A stretch of 27,468 nucleotides of DNA, from NCBI GenBank assembly GCA_002365865.1, contig DFAQ01000038.1:16664-44131 (forward strand), read 5' to 3'. This document shows, one piece after another, positions 1 through 7,913 of the stretch; position 1 is the stretch's first letter, and each line of letters opens with the position of its first letter. The notes under the pieces are model-generated. The model was given only the letters and a program-made list of their open reading frames with translations, made no database searches and was not told the origin of the DNA. Source of the stretch: Pelotomaculum sp. UBA3102. GTDB lineage: Bacteria; Bacillota; Desulfotomaculia; Desulfotomaculales; Pelotomaculaceae. Made by a program: the position numbers and the translations under genes.

Positions 1-63
1 GAAGTTGCTGAAGTTGCTGAAGCTGCCGAAGTCGTTGAAGTCAGCGAAGTCAGTGAAGTAAGT
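1..63 (+). repeat. 9-nt tandem repeat, seven units, coding for Glu-Val-X
   Basis: Seven back-to-back 9-mers of the form GAAGTYRSY start at bases 1, 10, 19, 28, 37, 46 and 55. The first two are identical (GAAGTTGCT) and later ones diverge mainly in the third codon (Ala, Val or Ser). The period is a multiple of three, so unit number can change without breaking the frame. The array probably continues upstream of the window. Confidence 0.85.
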
Positions 64-150
64 GGGAGTGAGGCAAATGACAGCGAATCGGGAAGTGAAC
101 CGGACCCTGCCGGTGAGTCCTCCGGCGCTACCACCGTCACCGGCCGGTAA
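1..150 (+). CDS. C-terminal tail of an upstream flagellar protein, probably FlgD (5' partial)
   Basis: Frame 1 is open from the first base to a TAA at 148-150 and encodes a 49-residue acidic, low-complexity tail. It begins with seven Glu-Val-Ala/Ser type triplets and continues Ser/Glu/Gly-rich to the end, TTVTGR. No folded domain lies inside the window, so the name rests on context only. In related Firmicute flagellar operons the gene just before the TIGR02530-type protein and flgE is flgD, the hook-cap scaffolding protein, usually preceded by fliK. The tail overlaps the start of the next gene by 74 bases. FliK is the main alternative. I am confident that it is coding, because of the phased 9-nt repeat and the tight junction, and unsure of the identity. 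Confidence 0.5.
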   Translation, partial: EVAEVAEAAEVVEVSEVSEVSGSEANDSESGSEPDPAGESSGATTVTGR

Positions 151-472
151 AAAACCTCCGGTAAAAGGGGACCGGTCTTTTGAAGCAATGTACCAAAAAG
201 AGGTACAAAAAAGCCGGGAACTGAAATTTTCAGCCCATGCTGAAAAGCGGCTGAAGGAGCGGAACATTACTTTAGCCGGGGACGATCTGGCCCGGATCGG
301 CCGGGCGGTAAACCAGGCCGAGGCAAAAGGGGCCCGTGAATCCCTGATCATCTTCGGTGACCTGGCCTTGATCACCAGCGTGCGCAATAAGACCGTGGTA
401 ACCGCCCTGGACGGGAAATCCGCGCAGGATCACATTTTTACCAACATTGACAGCGCGGTGATCTTGAAGTAG
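77..472 (+). CDS. Flagellar operon protein, TIGR02530 type
   Basis: A 131-residue protein of the small family found next to flgD and flgE in Firmicute flagellar operons. Its precise role is not established, although the position suggests hook assembly. The conserved core is in the C-terminal two thirds: a basic helix with FSAHAEKRLKERNI, followed by IGRAVNQAEAKGARESLI and a C-terminal segment with ALITSVRNKTVVTALD. The N-terminal 40 residues are Pro- and basic-rich and probably unstructured. I chose ATG 77 because it has a GGGAG/GAGG ribosome binding site just upstream; an in-frame GTG at 62 would add five residues. The start lies within the tail of the preceding gene, so the two are probably translationally coupled. 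Confidence 0.82.
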   Translation: MTANREVNRTLPVSPPALPPSPAGKKPPVKGDRSFEAMYQKEVQKSRELKFSAHAEKRLKERNITLAGDDLARIGRAVNQAEAKGARESLIIFGDLALITSVRNKTVVTALDGKSAQDHIFTNIDSAVILK

Positions 473-492
473 ACAGCGACGATTAACAGTTT

Positions 493-523
493 ACGGCCGG
501 CCCGAAAGGAGGCCGTGCGGCCG
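493..523 (+). other. GC-rich hairpin between the TIGR02530-type gene and flgE
   Basis: ACGGCC at 493-498 pairs with GGCCGT at 511-516, and a further GGCCGT copy lies at 518-523, so two alternative pairings exist. No T-run follows, so this is not an intrinsic terminator. It may be an mRNA processing or stability element ahead of the highly expressed hook gene. The pairing is seen in the sequence; the role is inference. Confidence 0.35.
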
Positions 524-564
524 TTGAACGAACGAGGCGGCCGGTTATAAAAGGAGGCTTAAAA

Positions 565-1377
565 ATGATCAGATCTCTTTACGCAGGCGCTTCGGGCATG
601 AAGAATCACCAAACCAAGATGGATGTTATCGGCAATAATATCGCCAATGTCAATACGATGGGCTATAAGGGCAGCCGGGCCAATTTTGCGGATGTTCTCT
701 ACCAGACCATACGCTACGCCAGCGCCGGGACGACGGGGACCAACGGCGGGGTAATGCCCTCCCAAGTCGGCCTGGGCATGATGGTTTCCAGTATAACCAA
801 CAACACCGGTCAGGGGGGACTGCAAAATACCGGCCGGGCCCTCGACCTGGCCGTCAACGGCAACGGCTGGTTTATCGTGACGCCGGATGGCGGTTTGACC
901 AGGTATTATACCAGGAACGGGGTATTTTACGTGGATAACGACGGTAACCTGGTCAACTCAAGCGGGTACATTGTTCTGGATAACGGGGGTAACACAATCG
1001 ACCTGGGTACCGGCGGCATTTCAACGTTAAATATAGAAAATGACGGGACCATAACCGCCACAGACCTTAACGGCAACGACAGATCGCCTGCCAATCCCAT
1101 CGGCCTGGCCATGTTTCCGAACCAGGACGGTTTGGAGCGGATGGGCCAGAATATCTATATCGAATCCGTAGTCAGCGGCCTGCCCATAGATGAATTTGGT
1201 ACGCCAAACAGCGGGGGTTACGGTACGATCAGTTCCGGTTACCTGGAAATGTCCAATGTCGACCTGACCGACGAGTTTACCAGCATGATCACCACACAGC
1301 GGGGTTACCAGGCCAATGCGAGAACCATAACGGTTTCCGATAAAATGATTGAAGAACTGTTGAACCTCAAGCGCTAA
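565..1377 (+). CDS. flgE: Flagellar hook protein FlgE
   Basis: A 270-residue protein of the flagellar rod/hook family, whose subunits polymerise into the axial structure outside the membrane. The N-terminus has the family signature: MIRSLYAGASGM, then DVIGNNIANVNTMGYK near residues 20-35. The middle has LDLAVNGNGWFIV and YTRNGVFYVDNDGNLV. The C-terminal coiled segment has SNVDLTDEFTSMITTQRGYQANARTI. These termini form the coiled-coil core. The length matches the short FlgE of Bacillus (about 264 residues) rather than the roughly 400-residue enterobacterial hook protein. The position after flgD/TIGR02530 and before fliL favours FlgE over FlgG. It has a strong site, AAAGGAGG, ten bases before ATG 565. 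FlgG is the alternative name, because the paralogues are similar. Confidence 0.88.
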   Translation: MIRSLYAGASGMKNHQTKMDVIGNNIANVNTMGYKGSRANFADVLYQTIRYASAGTTGTNGGVMPSQVGLGMMVSSITNNTGQGGLQNTGRALDLAVNGNGWFIVTPDGGLTRYYTRNGVFYVDNDGNLVNSSGYIVLDNGGNTIDLGTGGISTLNIENDGTITATDLNGNDRSPANPIGLAMFPNQDGLERMGQNIYIESVVSGLPIDEFGTPNSGGYGTISSGYLEMSNVDLTDEFTSMITTQRGYQANARTITVSDKMIEELLNLKR

Positions 1378-1402
1378 GACCGGCGCATATTGATATAGGT
1401 AC

Positions 1403-1464
1403 CAACAGGGTCTTTTGTTGAGCGGGGACAGTTAAAAGGGGCGGTTCCCGTCCGGGCTGTCCCC
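1403..1464 (+). repeat. REP-like nested stem-loop between flgE and fliL
   Basis: An 8-bp outer stem GGGGACAG (1424-1431) / CTGTCCCC (1457-1464) encloses a second stem, GGGCGG / CCGTCC, with one G-T pair. A smaller stem CAACA / TGTTG (1403-1420) precedes it. Sequence 3' of the structure is not a T-run, so it is not an intrinsic terminator. GGGGACrG with an adjacent CTTTTG is reminiscent of short REP-type palindromes scattered in many clostridial genomes, but I could not search for other copies; only this one is in the window. Confidence 0.5.
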
Positions 1465-1490
1465 GGATCATAAAAAAAGCAGGTGGAAAA

Positions 1491-1967
1491 GTGCCGGAAA
1501 AAACGGTTAAAGGCCAGGGAAAGGAAAATAGAAAGAGCCGGCCCAAAAAAATGAAAATTATGCTGGCGGTTTTGATTTTCCTGGTGGTAGCTGGCGGTTT
1601 CACGGCCGGGGCGTTCTTTTATTTTAAAAAGTCCGCCGGGGAACCGGAAGTTAAAAAAGTGGAATATGAAACCCTGGAAATGGAAGACATGGTGGTTAAT
1701 CTCTCCCAGAACACGGGAATTCACTACTTCAGGGTGCAGATGACCCTGGAGTACCCTAAAAATGAAGAGCTGGCCGAAGAAATTGAAAAAAAGAAGCACC
1801 AATTGTCAGACGTGTTGATTACCACTCTCCGGAGCAAGACTCTTTCCGACGTTATTCCGGCCGGTTCGGCGGAAGCACTGAAAAAGGATCTGCTCAAGGC
1901 AATAAACAGCCGCCTGGAACACGGAAAAGTTGAGGGCATATATTTTACCGATTACCTGGTCCAATAA
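1491..1967 (+). CDS. fliL: Flagellar basal body-associated protein FliL
   Basis: A 158-residue, single-pass inner-membrane protein that surrounds the stator and supports torque generation. A very basic N-terminal cytoplasmic stretch (residues 1-20) precedes one membrane segment (about 23-45, MLAVLIFLVVAGGFTAGAFF). A periplasm-side domain follows, with the family pattern MEDMVVNLSQNTGIHYFRVQMTLEY and a C-terminal INSRLEHGKVEGIYFTDYLVQ, typical of FliL ends. The start is GTG 1491, preceded by AGGTGG. The stop is 15 bases before the next gene. In related operons flbD, motA and motB often sit between flgE and fliL; here that space holds only a stem-loop. Confidence 0.92.
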   Translation: MPEKTVKGQGKENRKSRPKKMKIMLAVLIFLVVAGGFTAGAFFYFKKSAGEPEVKKVEYETLEMEDMVVNLSQNTGIHYFRVQMTLEYPKNEELAEEIEKKKHQLSDVLITTLRSKTLSDVIPAGSAEALKKDLLKAINSRLEHGKVEGIYFTDYLVQ

Positions 1968-1982
1968 AGGGGGAAAAAGGCG

Positions 1983-2363
1983 GTGCTGACGGAAGAAGAA
2001 ATCAGGTCGTTTCTTACCGGAGGGAACAGCGGCGAGGCGGAAATAAAAAAGGTGCAGTTTCCTCCCCTGGCTCCGGCAAAAGGAATGGGCGCGGTCAAGA
2101 CAAGCATGTCCCACCTGGAAGATGTCAAAATAGAAATCGGTGTGGAACTGGGGCAGGCGACCATAAAGGTGAGGGAAGTTTTAGGCCTGGCTGTGGGTTC
2201 GGTAATAAAACTGGATAAGGCCACCGGCGATGCCGTTGAGGTGACTTTGAACCGCCAGAAATTTGCCCGGGGAGAAGTTGTCGTCATCAACGATAGTTTT
2301 GGAGTGCGCATTACCTCTGTAAACCGTGCTTACAACCAAAAACTCTCCGAGGGGCTGGTATGA
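1983..2363 (+). CDS. fliN: Flagellar motor switch protein FliN, short form
   Basis: A 126-residue C-ring protein. The C-terminal SpoA domain (about residues 45-118) has the family pattern IGVELGQATIKVREVLGLAVGSVIKLD and ends GEVVVINDSFGVRITSV, the standard FliN close. It starts at GTG 1983 after AAGGGGGAAAAAGG and overlaps fliO by 4 bases. The N-terminus LTEEEIRSFLTGG resembles the CheY-P docking peptide at the start of FliM (LSQNEIDSLLDAL in this window), which is unusual for a short FliN. A second protein with a SpoA end, FliY-like, is at the far end of the operon, so this genome has two FliN-type subunits. Confidence 0.88.
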   Translation: MLTEEEIRSFLTGGNSGEAEIKKVQFPPLAPAKGMGAVKTSMSHLEDVKIEIGVELGQATIKVREVLGLAVGSVIKLDKATGDAVEVTLNRQKFARGEVVVINDSFGVRITSVNRAYNQKLSEGLV

Positions 2364-2869
2364 ACCACGATCTGATCTGGGCGGCAGTGCGCCTGCTGGT
2401 GGCCCTGCCTCTGGTGCTGGGGCTGGCCTACCTGGTTATAAAATACGGTCTTGCCAGGCGCTATGTGGTAAAACCCGGTACCCGGCATATGAAGCTGGTG
2501 GAACAGCTGCCCCTGGGACCGAAAACCGGGTTGAGCCTGGTGAAACTCGGCGGGCGGTATTACTTGCTGGCACACCAGGACCATACCGTCAATCTGGTCA
2601 AGGAACTTGACGCGTTGCCCGACCCGGAGGATTTGAAAACCAGGGATATCATGGAGTTGACTCCGAAGACCGTGGCTGAGTTTGACCGGATGCGCAAATC
2701 CGGGGAGGCGGCTGTGACCGAAAATTTTTACGGCACCCGGGACGGCTGGTATAAGGAGCAGATCAAAGCACTTGCCGGAAAGGCGTTTAAGGTGAAAGCA
2801 TTATTGCAGGCAAAATTTTCTGCCGGGAGACGTAAGGAGAGCAAGGATGGAACAGAAAGTAAAGGCTAA
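2360..2869 (+). CDS. fliO: Flagellar biosynthetic protein FliO
   Basis: A 169-residue protein with one N-terminal membrane segment (about residues 5-27) followed by a cytoplasmic domain with KLVEQLPLGPKTGLSLVKLGGRYYLLAHQDHTVNLVKEL. That is the compact beta fold seen in FliO/FliZ proteins, which assist FliP assembly in the export gate. Start ATG overlaps the fliN stop (ATGA) and the 3' end overlaps fliP by 23 bases, so it is translationally coupled on both sides. The C-terminal 70 residues are charged and Lys-rich and look poorly conserved. The order fliO-fliP-fliQ-fliR supports the call. Confidence 0.87.
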   Translation: MNHDLIWAAVRLLVALPLVLGLAYLVIKYGLARRYVVKPGTRHMKLVEQLPLGPKTGLSLVKLGGRYYLLAHQDHTVNLVKELDALPDPEDLKTRDIMELTPKTVAEFDRMRKSGEAAVTENFYGTRDGWYKEQIKALAGKAFKVKALLQAKFSAGRRKESKDGTESKG

Positions 2870-3608
2870 GTTCCCGGCAATGTTGTTGGTTTTGCTAGCC
2901 GTTTTTTTGCTGGCCCGGGAAGCCGCGGCGCAGCCTCTTCCCGCTGTCGACCTGAATATCCGTCCTTCCGACAGCCCGGGAGAGGTGGTAGACAGTGTAA
3001 AACTACTGGTGCTGCTGACCCTCTTGTCCCTGGCGCCGGCATTCCTGGTCATGGTGACTTCTTTTACCAGAATTATCGTGGTGCTGTCCCTGCTGCGCGC
3101 CGCCCTGGGAACGCAACAGGCTCCCGCAAACCAAATTTTGATCGGACTGGCGCTCTTTCTGACCGTTTTTATTATGGCGCCGACTTACCAGCAGATCAAC
3201 GAACAGGCCGTGCAGCCTTACTTGCAGGACCGGGTCAGCCGGCAGGAAGCGCAGGAACTGGCGGCAAAACCGCTTAAGGATTTCATGCTGCGGCAAACCA
3301 GGGAAAAGGATCTGGCGCTGTTTATCAATCTGGCTCAAATAGAAAAACCGGAAAACCCGGAAGATGTTCCCCTGCACGTGATCATACCGTCTTTTGTCAT
3401 CAGCGAACTTAAAACGGCGTTTGAAATAGGATTTTTGCTGTATATTCCTTTTGTGGTTATCGATATGGTGGTGGCCAGTATTCTCATGTCCATGGGCATG
3501 TTCATGCTGCCGCCGGTAATGATCTCACTGCCCTTTAAGCTGCTCCTGTTTGTCATGGTGGACGGCTGGCACCTGGTGGTGAAATCCCTGGTGGAAAGCT
3601 TTCTCTGA
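2847..3608 (+). CDS. fliP: Flagellar export gate protein FliP
   Basis: A 253-residue polytopic membrane protein that forms the core of the flagellar type III export gate with FliQ and FliR. A cleavable signal peptide is likely (residues 1-28, ending AAAQ). Family signatures follow: MVTSFTRIIVVLSLLRAALG, QILIGLALFLTVFIM, then a periplasmic loop with ALFINLAQIEKPENPEDVP, and IPSFVISELKTAFEIGFLLYIPFVVIDMVVASILMSMGM. The end, LPFKLLLFVMVDGW, is standard. Length matches the family. The start ATG lies inside the end of fliO, after AAGGAGAGCAAGG. Confidence 0.96.
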   Translation: MEQKVKAKFPAMLLVLLAVFLLAREAAAQPLPAVDLNIRPSDSPGEVVDSVKLLVLLTLLSLAPAFLVMVTSFTRIIVVLSLLRAALGTQQAPANQILIGLALFLTVFIMAPTYQQINEQAVQPYLQDRVSRQEAQELAAKPLKDFMLRQTREKDLALFINLAQIEKPENPEDVPLHVIIPSFVISELKTAFEIGFLLYIPFVVIDMVVASILMSMGMFMLPPVMISLPFKLLLFVMVDGWHLVVKSLVESFL

Positions 3609-3686
3609 GATGAAGCACCAGATTGATGGTTCAGGAAATAACCGCCGGAATTGTGTGGCCGCCTGCCGGCCGTAGGAGGTATAAGC

Positions 3687-3956
3687 TTGACCCATACTTA
3701 TGTTATACACCTGGCACGTGAATCTATTTTAATGGTCTTAACCCTGGCCGGACCGCTTATGGGCGTGGCGCTGGTAATTGGTTTGTTAATCAGTGTCCTG
3801 CAGGCCACCACCCAGATCCAGGATCAAATGTTAAACCTGGCACCCAAAATAGTGGGGGTGTTTGTGGTTCTGCTCGTGCTGGGGTCGTGGCTTTTGAACA
3901 GTATCGTAGACTTTACGGCCGACCTGTATGCCCAGATTCCGGAAATAATTCGTTAA
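3687..3956 (+). CDS. fliQ: Flagellar export gate protein FliQ
   Basis: An 89-residue protein with two membrane helices (about 14-38 and 50-74), a structural subunit of the export gate. Signatures include LARESILMVLTLAGPLMGVALVIG and ISVLQATTQIQDQMLNLAPKI, close to family consensus. The frame is open further upstream, but I chose TTG 3687 because AGGAGGT at 3674-3680 is correctly spaced and the resulting length of 89 is the usual FliQ length. The 78-base gap after fliP contains no other gene. Confidence 0.93.
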   Translation: MTHTYVIHLARESILMVLTLAGPLMGVALVIGLLISVLQATTQIQDQMLNLAPKIVGVFVVLLVLGSWLLNSIVDFTADLYAQIPEIIR

Positions 3957-3970
3957 CGGGGGCGTAAAAC

Positions 3971-4738
3971 GTGCCGGATGCTGGTGAAATAACCGCTTTC
4001 TCCCTGGTGCTGCTGAGAGCCGCGGCTTTCTTGGTGTCAGGCCCGCTTTACGCCTTCAGAGGGGTGCCGGTTCTGCTGAAGGCAGGATTTTCCCTGGTTC
4101 TGGCACTGACGATTTTCCCGGTTATTGCGACCGGGACACCGCCGCTTCCGGGAGGGGCCTGGGGGTACGGTCTGGCGGCCGTCAGCGAAGCTGGTACGGG
4201 CCTGCTTTTGGGCCTGGCCGTTTCCATGGTGTTGAATATCGCCAGGATGGCGGGGCGGTTCATTGACTTCCAGATTGGTTATGCCATGTCTTCAACGTTC
4301 GATCCCATGAGCGGGGGGCAGGGCACGCTCCTTTCCCGGTACTTATATATGCTGGCACTGGTATTTTTCTTGATTATGGACGGCCACCACGTCATGCTTA
4401 CGGCGCTGGCCGGGAGTTACGCGCTGGTACCTCTGGGTACGGCTGCTTTTAACGGCGGCGCAGCGCTCACCCTTTTAAAAATTTTTTGCGGGACCTTTAC
4501 CCTGGCCCTCCAGGTAAGCGCGCCGATACTCGCCGTGATGGTTATTATCGACCTGGCTCTTGGTTTTTTGGCCCGGACAACACCGCAAATAAATGTTTTT
4601 CTAACCGGCTTTCCCGTGAAAATAATGTTCGGGCTTATTACTCTAAGCTTTTTGATACCTCTTTTAGGAGTAGTTTTTCGTTCCATGATCGACATGGTGC
4701 AAAGGGATTTATATTTGTTGATGAGAGTGCTGGTATAA
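3971..4738 (+). CDS. fliR: Flagellar export gate protein FliR
   Basis: A 255-residue polytopic membrane protein of the export gate. Recognisable segments are LRAAAFLVSGPLYAFRGVPVLLKAGFSLVLAL near the N-terminus, GLLLGLAVSMVLNIARMAGRFIDFQIGYAMSSTFDPMSG in the middle (a FliR hallmark), and ARTTPQINVFLTGFPVKIMFGL near the C-terminus. Five to six membrane spans can be seen. Start GTG 3971 has a weak GGGGGCG site. The gene ends one base before flhB, so the two are probably coupled. Some clostridia have a fused FliR-FlhB; here they are separate. Confidence 0.95.
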   Translation: MPDAGEITAFSLVLLRAAAFLVSGPLYAFRGVPVLLKAGFSLVLALTIFPVIATGTPPLPGGAWGYGLAAVSEAGTGLLLGLAVSMVLNIARMAGRFIDFQIGYAMSSTFDPMSGGQGTLLSRYLYMLALVFFLIMDGHHVMLTALAGSYALVPLGTAAFNGGAALTLLKIFCGTFTLALQVSAPILAVMVIIDLALGFLARTTPQINVFLTGFPVKIMFGLITLSFLIPLLGVVFRSMIDMVQRDLYLLMRVLV

Positions 4739-4739
4739 G

Positions 4740-5816
4740 ATGGCGGGTAGCGCGCAGGAAAAAACCGAACAGGCGACGCCGCGGCGGCTCCGGGAAGCGC
4801 GGCGTAAGGGCCAGGTCGCCCGGAGTACCGACCTGGCCGGAGCCTTGTGCCTGCTGGCCATGGTGGTGCTTTTATATGCCATAAAAGACCGGTTTTTTGC
4901 GGATTTACAGCACTATCTGACCTGGTATTTAAGTCAGGCGGCACACCTGCATGTTGCCGGCGAGAACACGGTATTGGCTTTAAACCAGGCGGCAGTGTTT
5001 TTCTTAAAACTAATTTTCCCTTTTTTTACGGTGGCCCTGCTAGTGGTGGTGGCTTCCAACCTGGCCCAGGTAGGATTCTTGTTTTCGACCGAGGCGTTGC
5101 GGTTGAAGGGGGAAAACCTCAACCCGCTCAACGGTTTGAAGCGTATATTCTCTACCAGGAGCCTGGTGGAGTTGGCCAAGTCGGTTTTGAAAATTGTCAT
5201 TATCGGCGGTGTAACTTATTACCTGATCAAGTCCAATATTGAAGTGCTCCTGATGGTTTTGAACCGCTCTCCGGGCGGGATTTACCGGGACGTGCTCGGT
5301 TTTATACTGAAAGTGGCTTTGTGGGGCGCGCTGGCTTACCTGGTTCTGGCCCTGCTTGACTACCTGTACCAGCGCTATGATTACAAAAAGAACCTGATGA
5401 TGAGCAAGCAGGAAGTGAAGGAAGAATTTAAGCAGACCGAGGGAGACCCGCACATCAAGTCCAAGCAGAAGGAAATATTTCGCAGCATGTCCCTGAACAA
5501 GATTATCAGCGAAGTGCCCGGGGCAACTGTGGTAGTGACAAACCCCACCCGCCTGGCAGTGGCCCTGCAGTACCGCAAGGGCGAGATGCCCGCCCCCAGG
5601 GTGGCGGCTAAGGGTGCCGGCTGGCTGGCCGGGAAGATCAGGGATATCGCCCGGGAAAACAACGTCCCGGTGATAGAAGATCAAGAACTGGCCCGTTTTC
5701 TCTACCGGAACGTCGAGGTTGACCAGGAGATTCCATTGGAGGTTTACCAGGCGGTGGCGGAGGTCCTGGCCCTGGTGTACCGCCTGAAGGCAAAGGAAAA
5801 CTACCGGAGACTTTAG
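4740..5816 (+). CDS. flhB: Flagellar export switch protein FlhB, with NPTR in place of NPTH
   Basis: A 358-residue inner-membrane protein that controls substrate specificity of flagellar export. The N-terminus EKTEQATPRRLREARRKGQVARS is typical, four membrane helices follow (about residues 32-210), then a linker (KQEVKEEFKQTEGDPHIKSKQK) and the cytoplasmic FlhB-C domain. FlhB normally cleaves itself between Asn and Pro of an NPTH motif, and the cleavage drives the rod/hook to filament switch. Here the motif reads NPTR (Asn268, Pro269, Thr270, Arg271, codons 5541-5552). Asn and Pro are kept, so cleavage may still occur, but the His is gone. CAC to CGC is a single-base change. The rest of the domain looks normal. 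Confidence 0.95.
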   Translation: MAGSAQEKTEQATPRRLREARRKGQVARSTDLAGALCLLAMVVLLYAIKDRFFADLQHYLTWYLSQAAHLHVAGENTVLALNQAAVFFLKLIFPFFTVALLVVVASNLAQVGFLFSTEALRLKGENLNPLNGLKRIFSTRSLVELAKSVLKIVIIGGVTYYLIKSNIEVLLMVLNRSPGGIYRDVLGFILKVALWGALAYLVLALLDYLYQRYDYKKNLMMSKQEVKEEFKQTEGDPHIKSKQKEIFRSMSLNKIISEVPGATVVVTNPTRLAVALQYRKGEMPAPRVAAKGAGWLAGKIRDIARENNVPVIEDQELARFLYRNVEVDQEIPLEVYQAVAEVLALVYRLKAKENYRRL

Positions 5817-5825
5817 GAGAATGTT

Positions 5826-7913
5826 ATGTCAACTCCCGCTTCTTCCCTGCCGGCCATGGTCGGGACCTATCTGAAAAGAAACAGTGACCTGATTGTCGCG
5901 GGCCTGATCACCGGAATCGTCCTGTTGATCATTATTCCTTTGAGTCCCGGCGTGCTGGATATTTTACTGACCCTGAGCATTACCCTGGGCATGGTAGTAC
6001 TTCTGATTACCATGTTCACCGTGGAAGCGCTGCAGTTTTCGGTATTCCCGACCCTGCTGCTGGTAACCACGCTTTACCGGCTGGCCTTGAACATTTCCTC
6101 CACCAGGTTGATTTTAAGCGACGCCGCTGCGGGAAAGGTGATTGCGGCTTTCGGAGATTTCGTGGTGGGCGGCGACTACGTGGTCGGTATAGTGGTATTC
6201 GTGATTATTACCGTCATCCAGTTCGTGGTAATTACCAACGGCGCCGGAAGGGTGGCCGAGGTGGGTGCCAGGTTTACCCTGGATGCCATGCCGGGCAAAC
6301 AGATGAGTATCGACGCCGAGTTTAACGCCGGAATGATCAACGAGGCGGAAGCCAGGGAGCGGCGGAAGCGTCTGCAGCGGGAAGCGGATTTTTTCGGGGC
6401 CATGGACGGTGCCAGCAAATTTGTCCGGGGAGACGCCATAGCAGGGATCGTAATAATCATTATCAATATCCTGGGGGGCTTTATCATCGGGGTCGCCCAG
6501 AAGGGTATGTCCTTTACCGATGCGGTACAGACTTATACCATGCTCACCATCGGAGACGGGCTGGTTACTCAGGTGCCGGCGCTTCTGATATCTACCGCGA
6601 CCGGTGTACTGGTTACGAGGGCCACACCGGACGACAGTTTCGGCAGGGAACTGACCAGGCAGGTTTTTATCTATCCCAAAGTACTGATCCTGGTAGCCGG
6701 GATCCTGTTAATCCTGGGTCTGATTCCCGCCATGCCCAACATTTTATTCTTATGCCTGGCCGGTGTTGCCGGTTACCTGTCCTACAGCATGATCAGGAAG
6801 GAGAACCAAAAGGCTGCCGTGGAACAGGAGAAAGCCGCCGTCAAGCAGGTTCGGGAGCAAAGGAAAGAGCCGGAGAACGTGTTTACCTACTTTCAGGTGG
6901 ATACCCTTGAGATAGAAATCGGGTACAACTTGATTCCCTTGACTAACGAAGGGCAGGGGGGCGATCTGCTGCGGCGCTTGGCGGCGATAAGGCGGCAGTG
7001 CGCTTCGGAGATGGGGATCTACGTTCGCCCGATCCGCATCCGGGACAACCTGCGGCTCAAGCCCAATGCTTATTCTATTAAGTTACGCGGGGTGGAAATT
7101 GCCGGGGGCGAGTTGATGCCCGGTCACTTTTTGGCTATGGACCCGCTGGGCCGGGACATGGAAGTGAAAGGAATACCTACCACTGAGCCTACCTTCAGAC
7201 TACCCGCGTGGTGGGTTGCGGCTGAAGAACGGGACCAGGCGGAGATGAACGGGTTTACCGTGGTGGATTGTTCCACCGTGCTGGCAACCCATCTGACGGA
7301 AATAATCAAGCTTCACGCCCATGAACTGCTGGGGAGGCAGGAAATTAAGGAGCTGCTGGATGTCGTCAAAGAAAAAAACCCGGTAGTGGTGGAGGAACTG
7401 GTTCCCGACCTGCTGACCTTGGGCGAAGTACAAAAGATATTACAAAACTTGCTGAAGGAAAGAGTGCCCATCAAGGACCTGGCTGGTATCATGGAAGCAC
7501 TGGCCGACGGGGCCAGGCTCAGCAAGGATCCTGATTACCTGACCGAAGCGACCCGGCAGGCCCTGTCCAGGACGATCTGCCGTCAATACATAGGGGAGGG
7601 TGAAAAAATTTCAGTTATTACCCTGCATCCCAAGATAGAACAGGCAATTGCCGATTCCATAGAACAGACCCATCTCGGTTCCTACCCGGTTATTGAACCT
7701 CAAATGGCCAAGCAGATTTTAGATCAGCTCAAGGATTTGGTGGAGAAAGTTTCCCTGAAGGGTCTTCCGCCGGTAATTCTTTGTTCTTCCAGATTAAGGC
7801 TTCCGTTTAGGAGGTTTACGGAAAGAATTTTGCCCAACCTTACGGTGCTGTCCTTAAATGAGATTGCACCTAATATTGAAGTTGAGGCTGTCGGGACGGT
7901 GATAGTCGATTGA
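5826..7913 (+). CDS. flhA: Flagellar export gate protein FlhA
   Basis: A 695-residue FHIPEP-family protein and the largest export gate subunit. The N-terminal half has about eight membrane helices. It includes FPTLLLVTTLYRLALNISSTRLIL and, after it, GARFTLDAMPGKQMSIDAEFNAGMI with the conserved FHIPEP loop DADFFGAMDGASKFVRGDAIA (here with E in place of the first D). The C-terminal cytoplasmic platform (from about residue 355) binds chaperone-substrate complexes and ends with SLNEIAPNIEVEAVGTV, a standard FlhA close. Length matches the family. ATG 5826 follows TTTAGGAGAATGTT. The stop overlaps the TTG start of flhF (TTGA). Confidence 0.97.
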   Translation: MSTPASSLPAMVGTYLKRNSDLIVAGLITGIVLLIIIPLSPGVLDILLTLSITLGMVVLLITMFTVEALQFSVFPTLLLVTTLYRLALNISSTRLILSDAAAGKVIAAFGDFVVGGDYVVGIVVFVIITVIQFVVITNGAGRVAEVGARFTLDAMPGKQMSIDAEFNAGMINEAEARERRKRLQREADFFGAMDGASKFVRGDAIAGIVIIIINILGGFIIGVAQKGMSFTDAVQTYTMLTIGDGLVTQVPALLISTATGVLVTRATPDDSFGRELTRQVFIYPKVLILVAGILLILGLIPAMPNILFLCLAGVAGYLSYSMIRKENQKAAVEQEKAAVKQVREQRKEPENVFTYFQVDTLEIEIGYNLIPLTNEGQGGDLLRRLAAIRRQCASEMGIYVRPIRIRDNLRLKPNAYSIKLRGVEIAGGELMPGHFLAMDPLGRDMEVKGIPTTEPTFRLPAWWVAAEERDQAEMNGFTVVDCSTVLATHLTEIIKLHAHELLGRQEIKELLDVVKEKNPVVVEELVPDLLTLGEVQKILQNLLKERVPIKDLAGIMEALADGARLSKDPDYLTEATRQALSRTICRQYIGEGEKISVITLHPKIEQAIADSIEQTHLGSYPVIEPQMAKQILDQLKDLVEKVSLKGLPPVILCSSRLRLPFRRFTERILPNLTVLSLNEIAPNIEVEAVGTVIVD

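Noticed and set aside
4417..4944. Minus-strand open frame of 175 codons across the fliR-flhB junction
   Set aside because: It is opposite two certain genes and has no family features. Long antisense frames are common in this GC-rich codon usage.
5040..5684. Minus-strand open frame of 214 codons opposite flhB
   Set aside because: It is a shadow of flhB, His/Gln-rich, without a motif or ribosome binding site.
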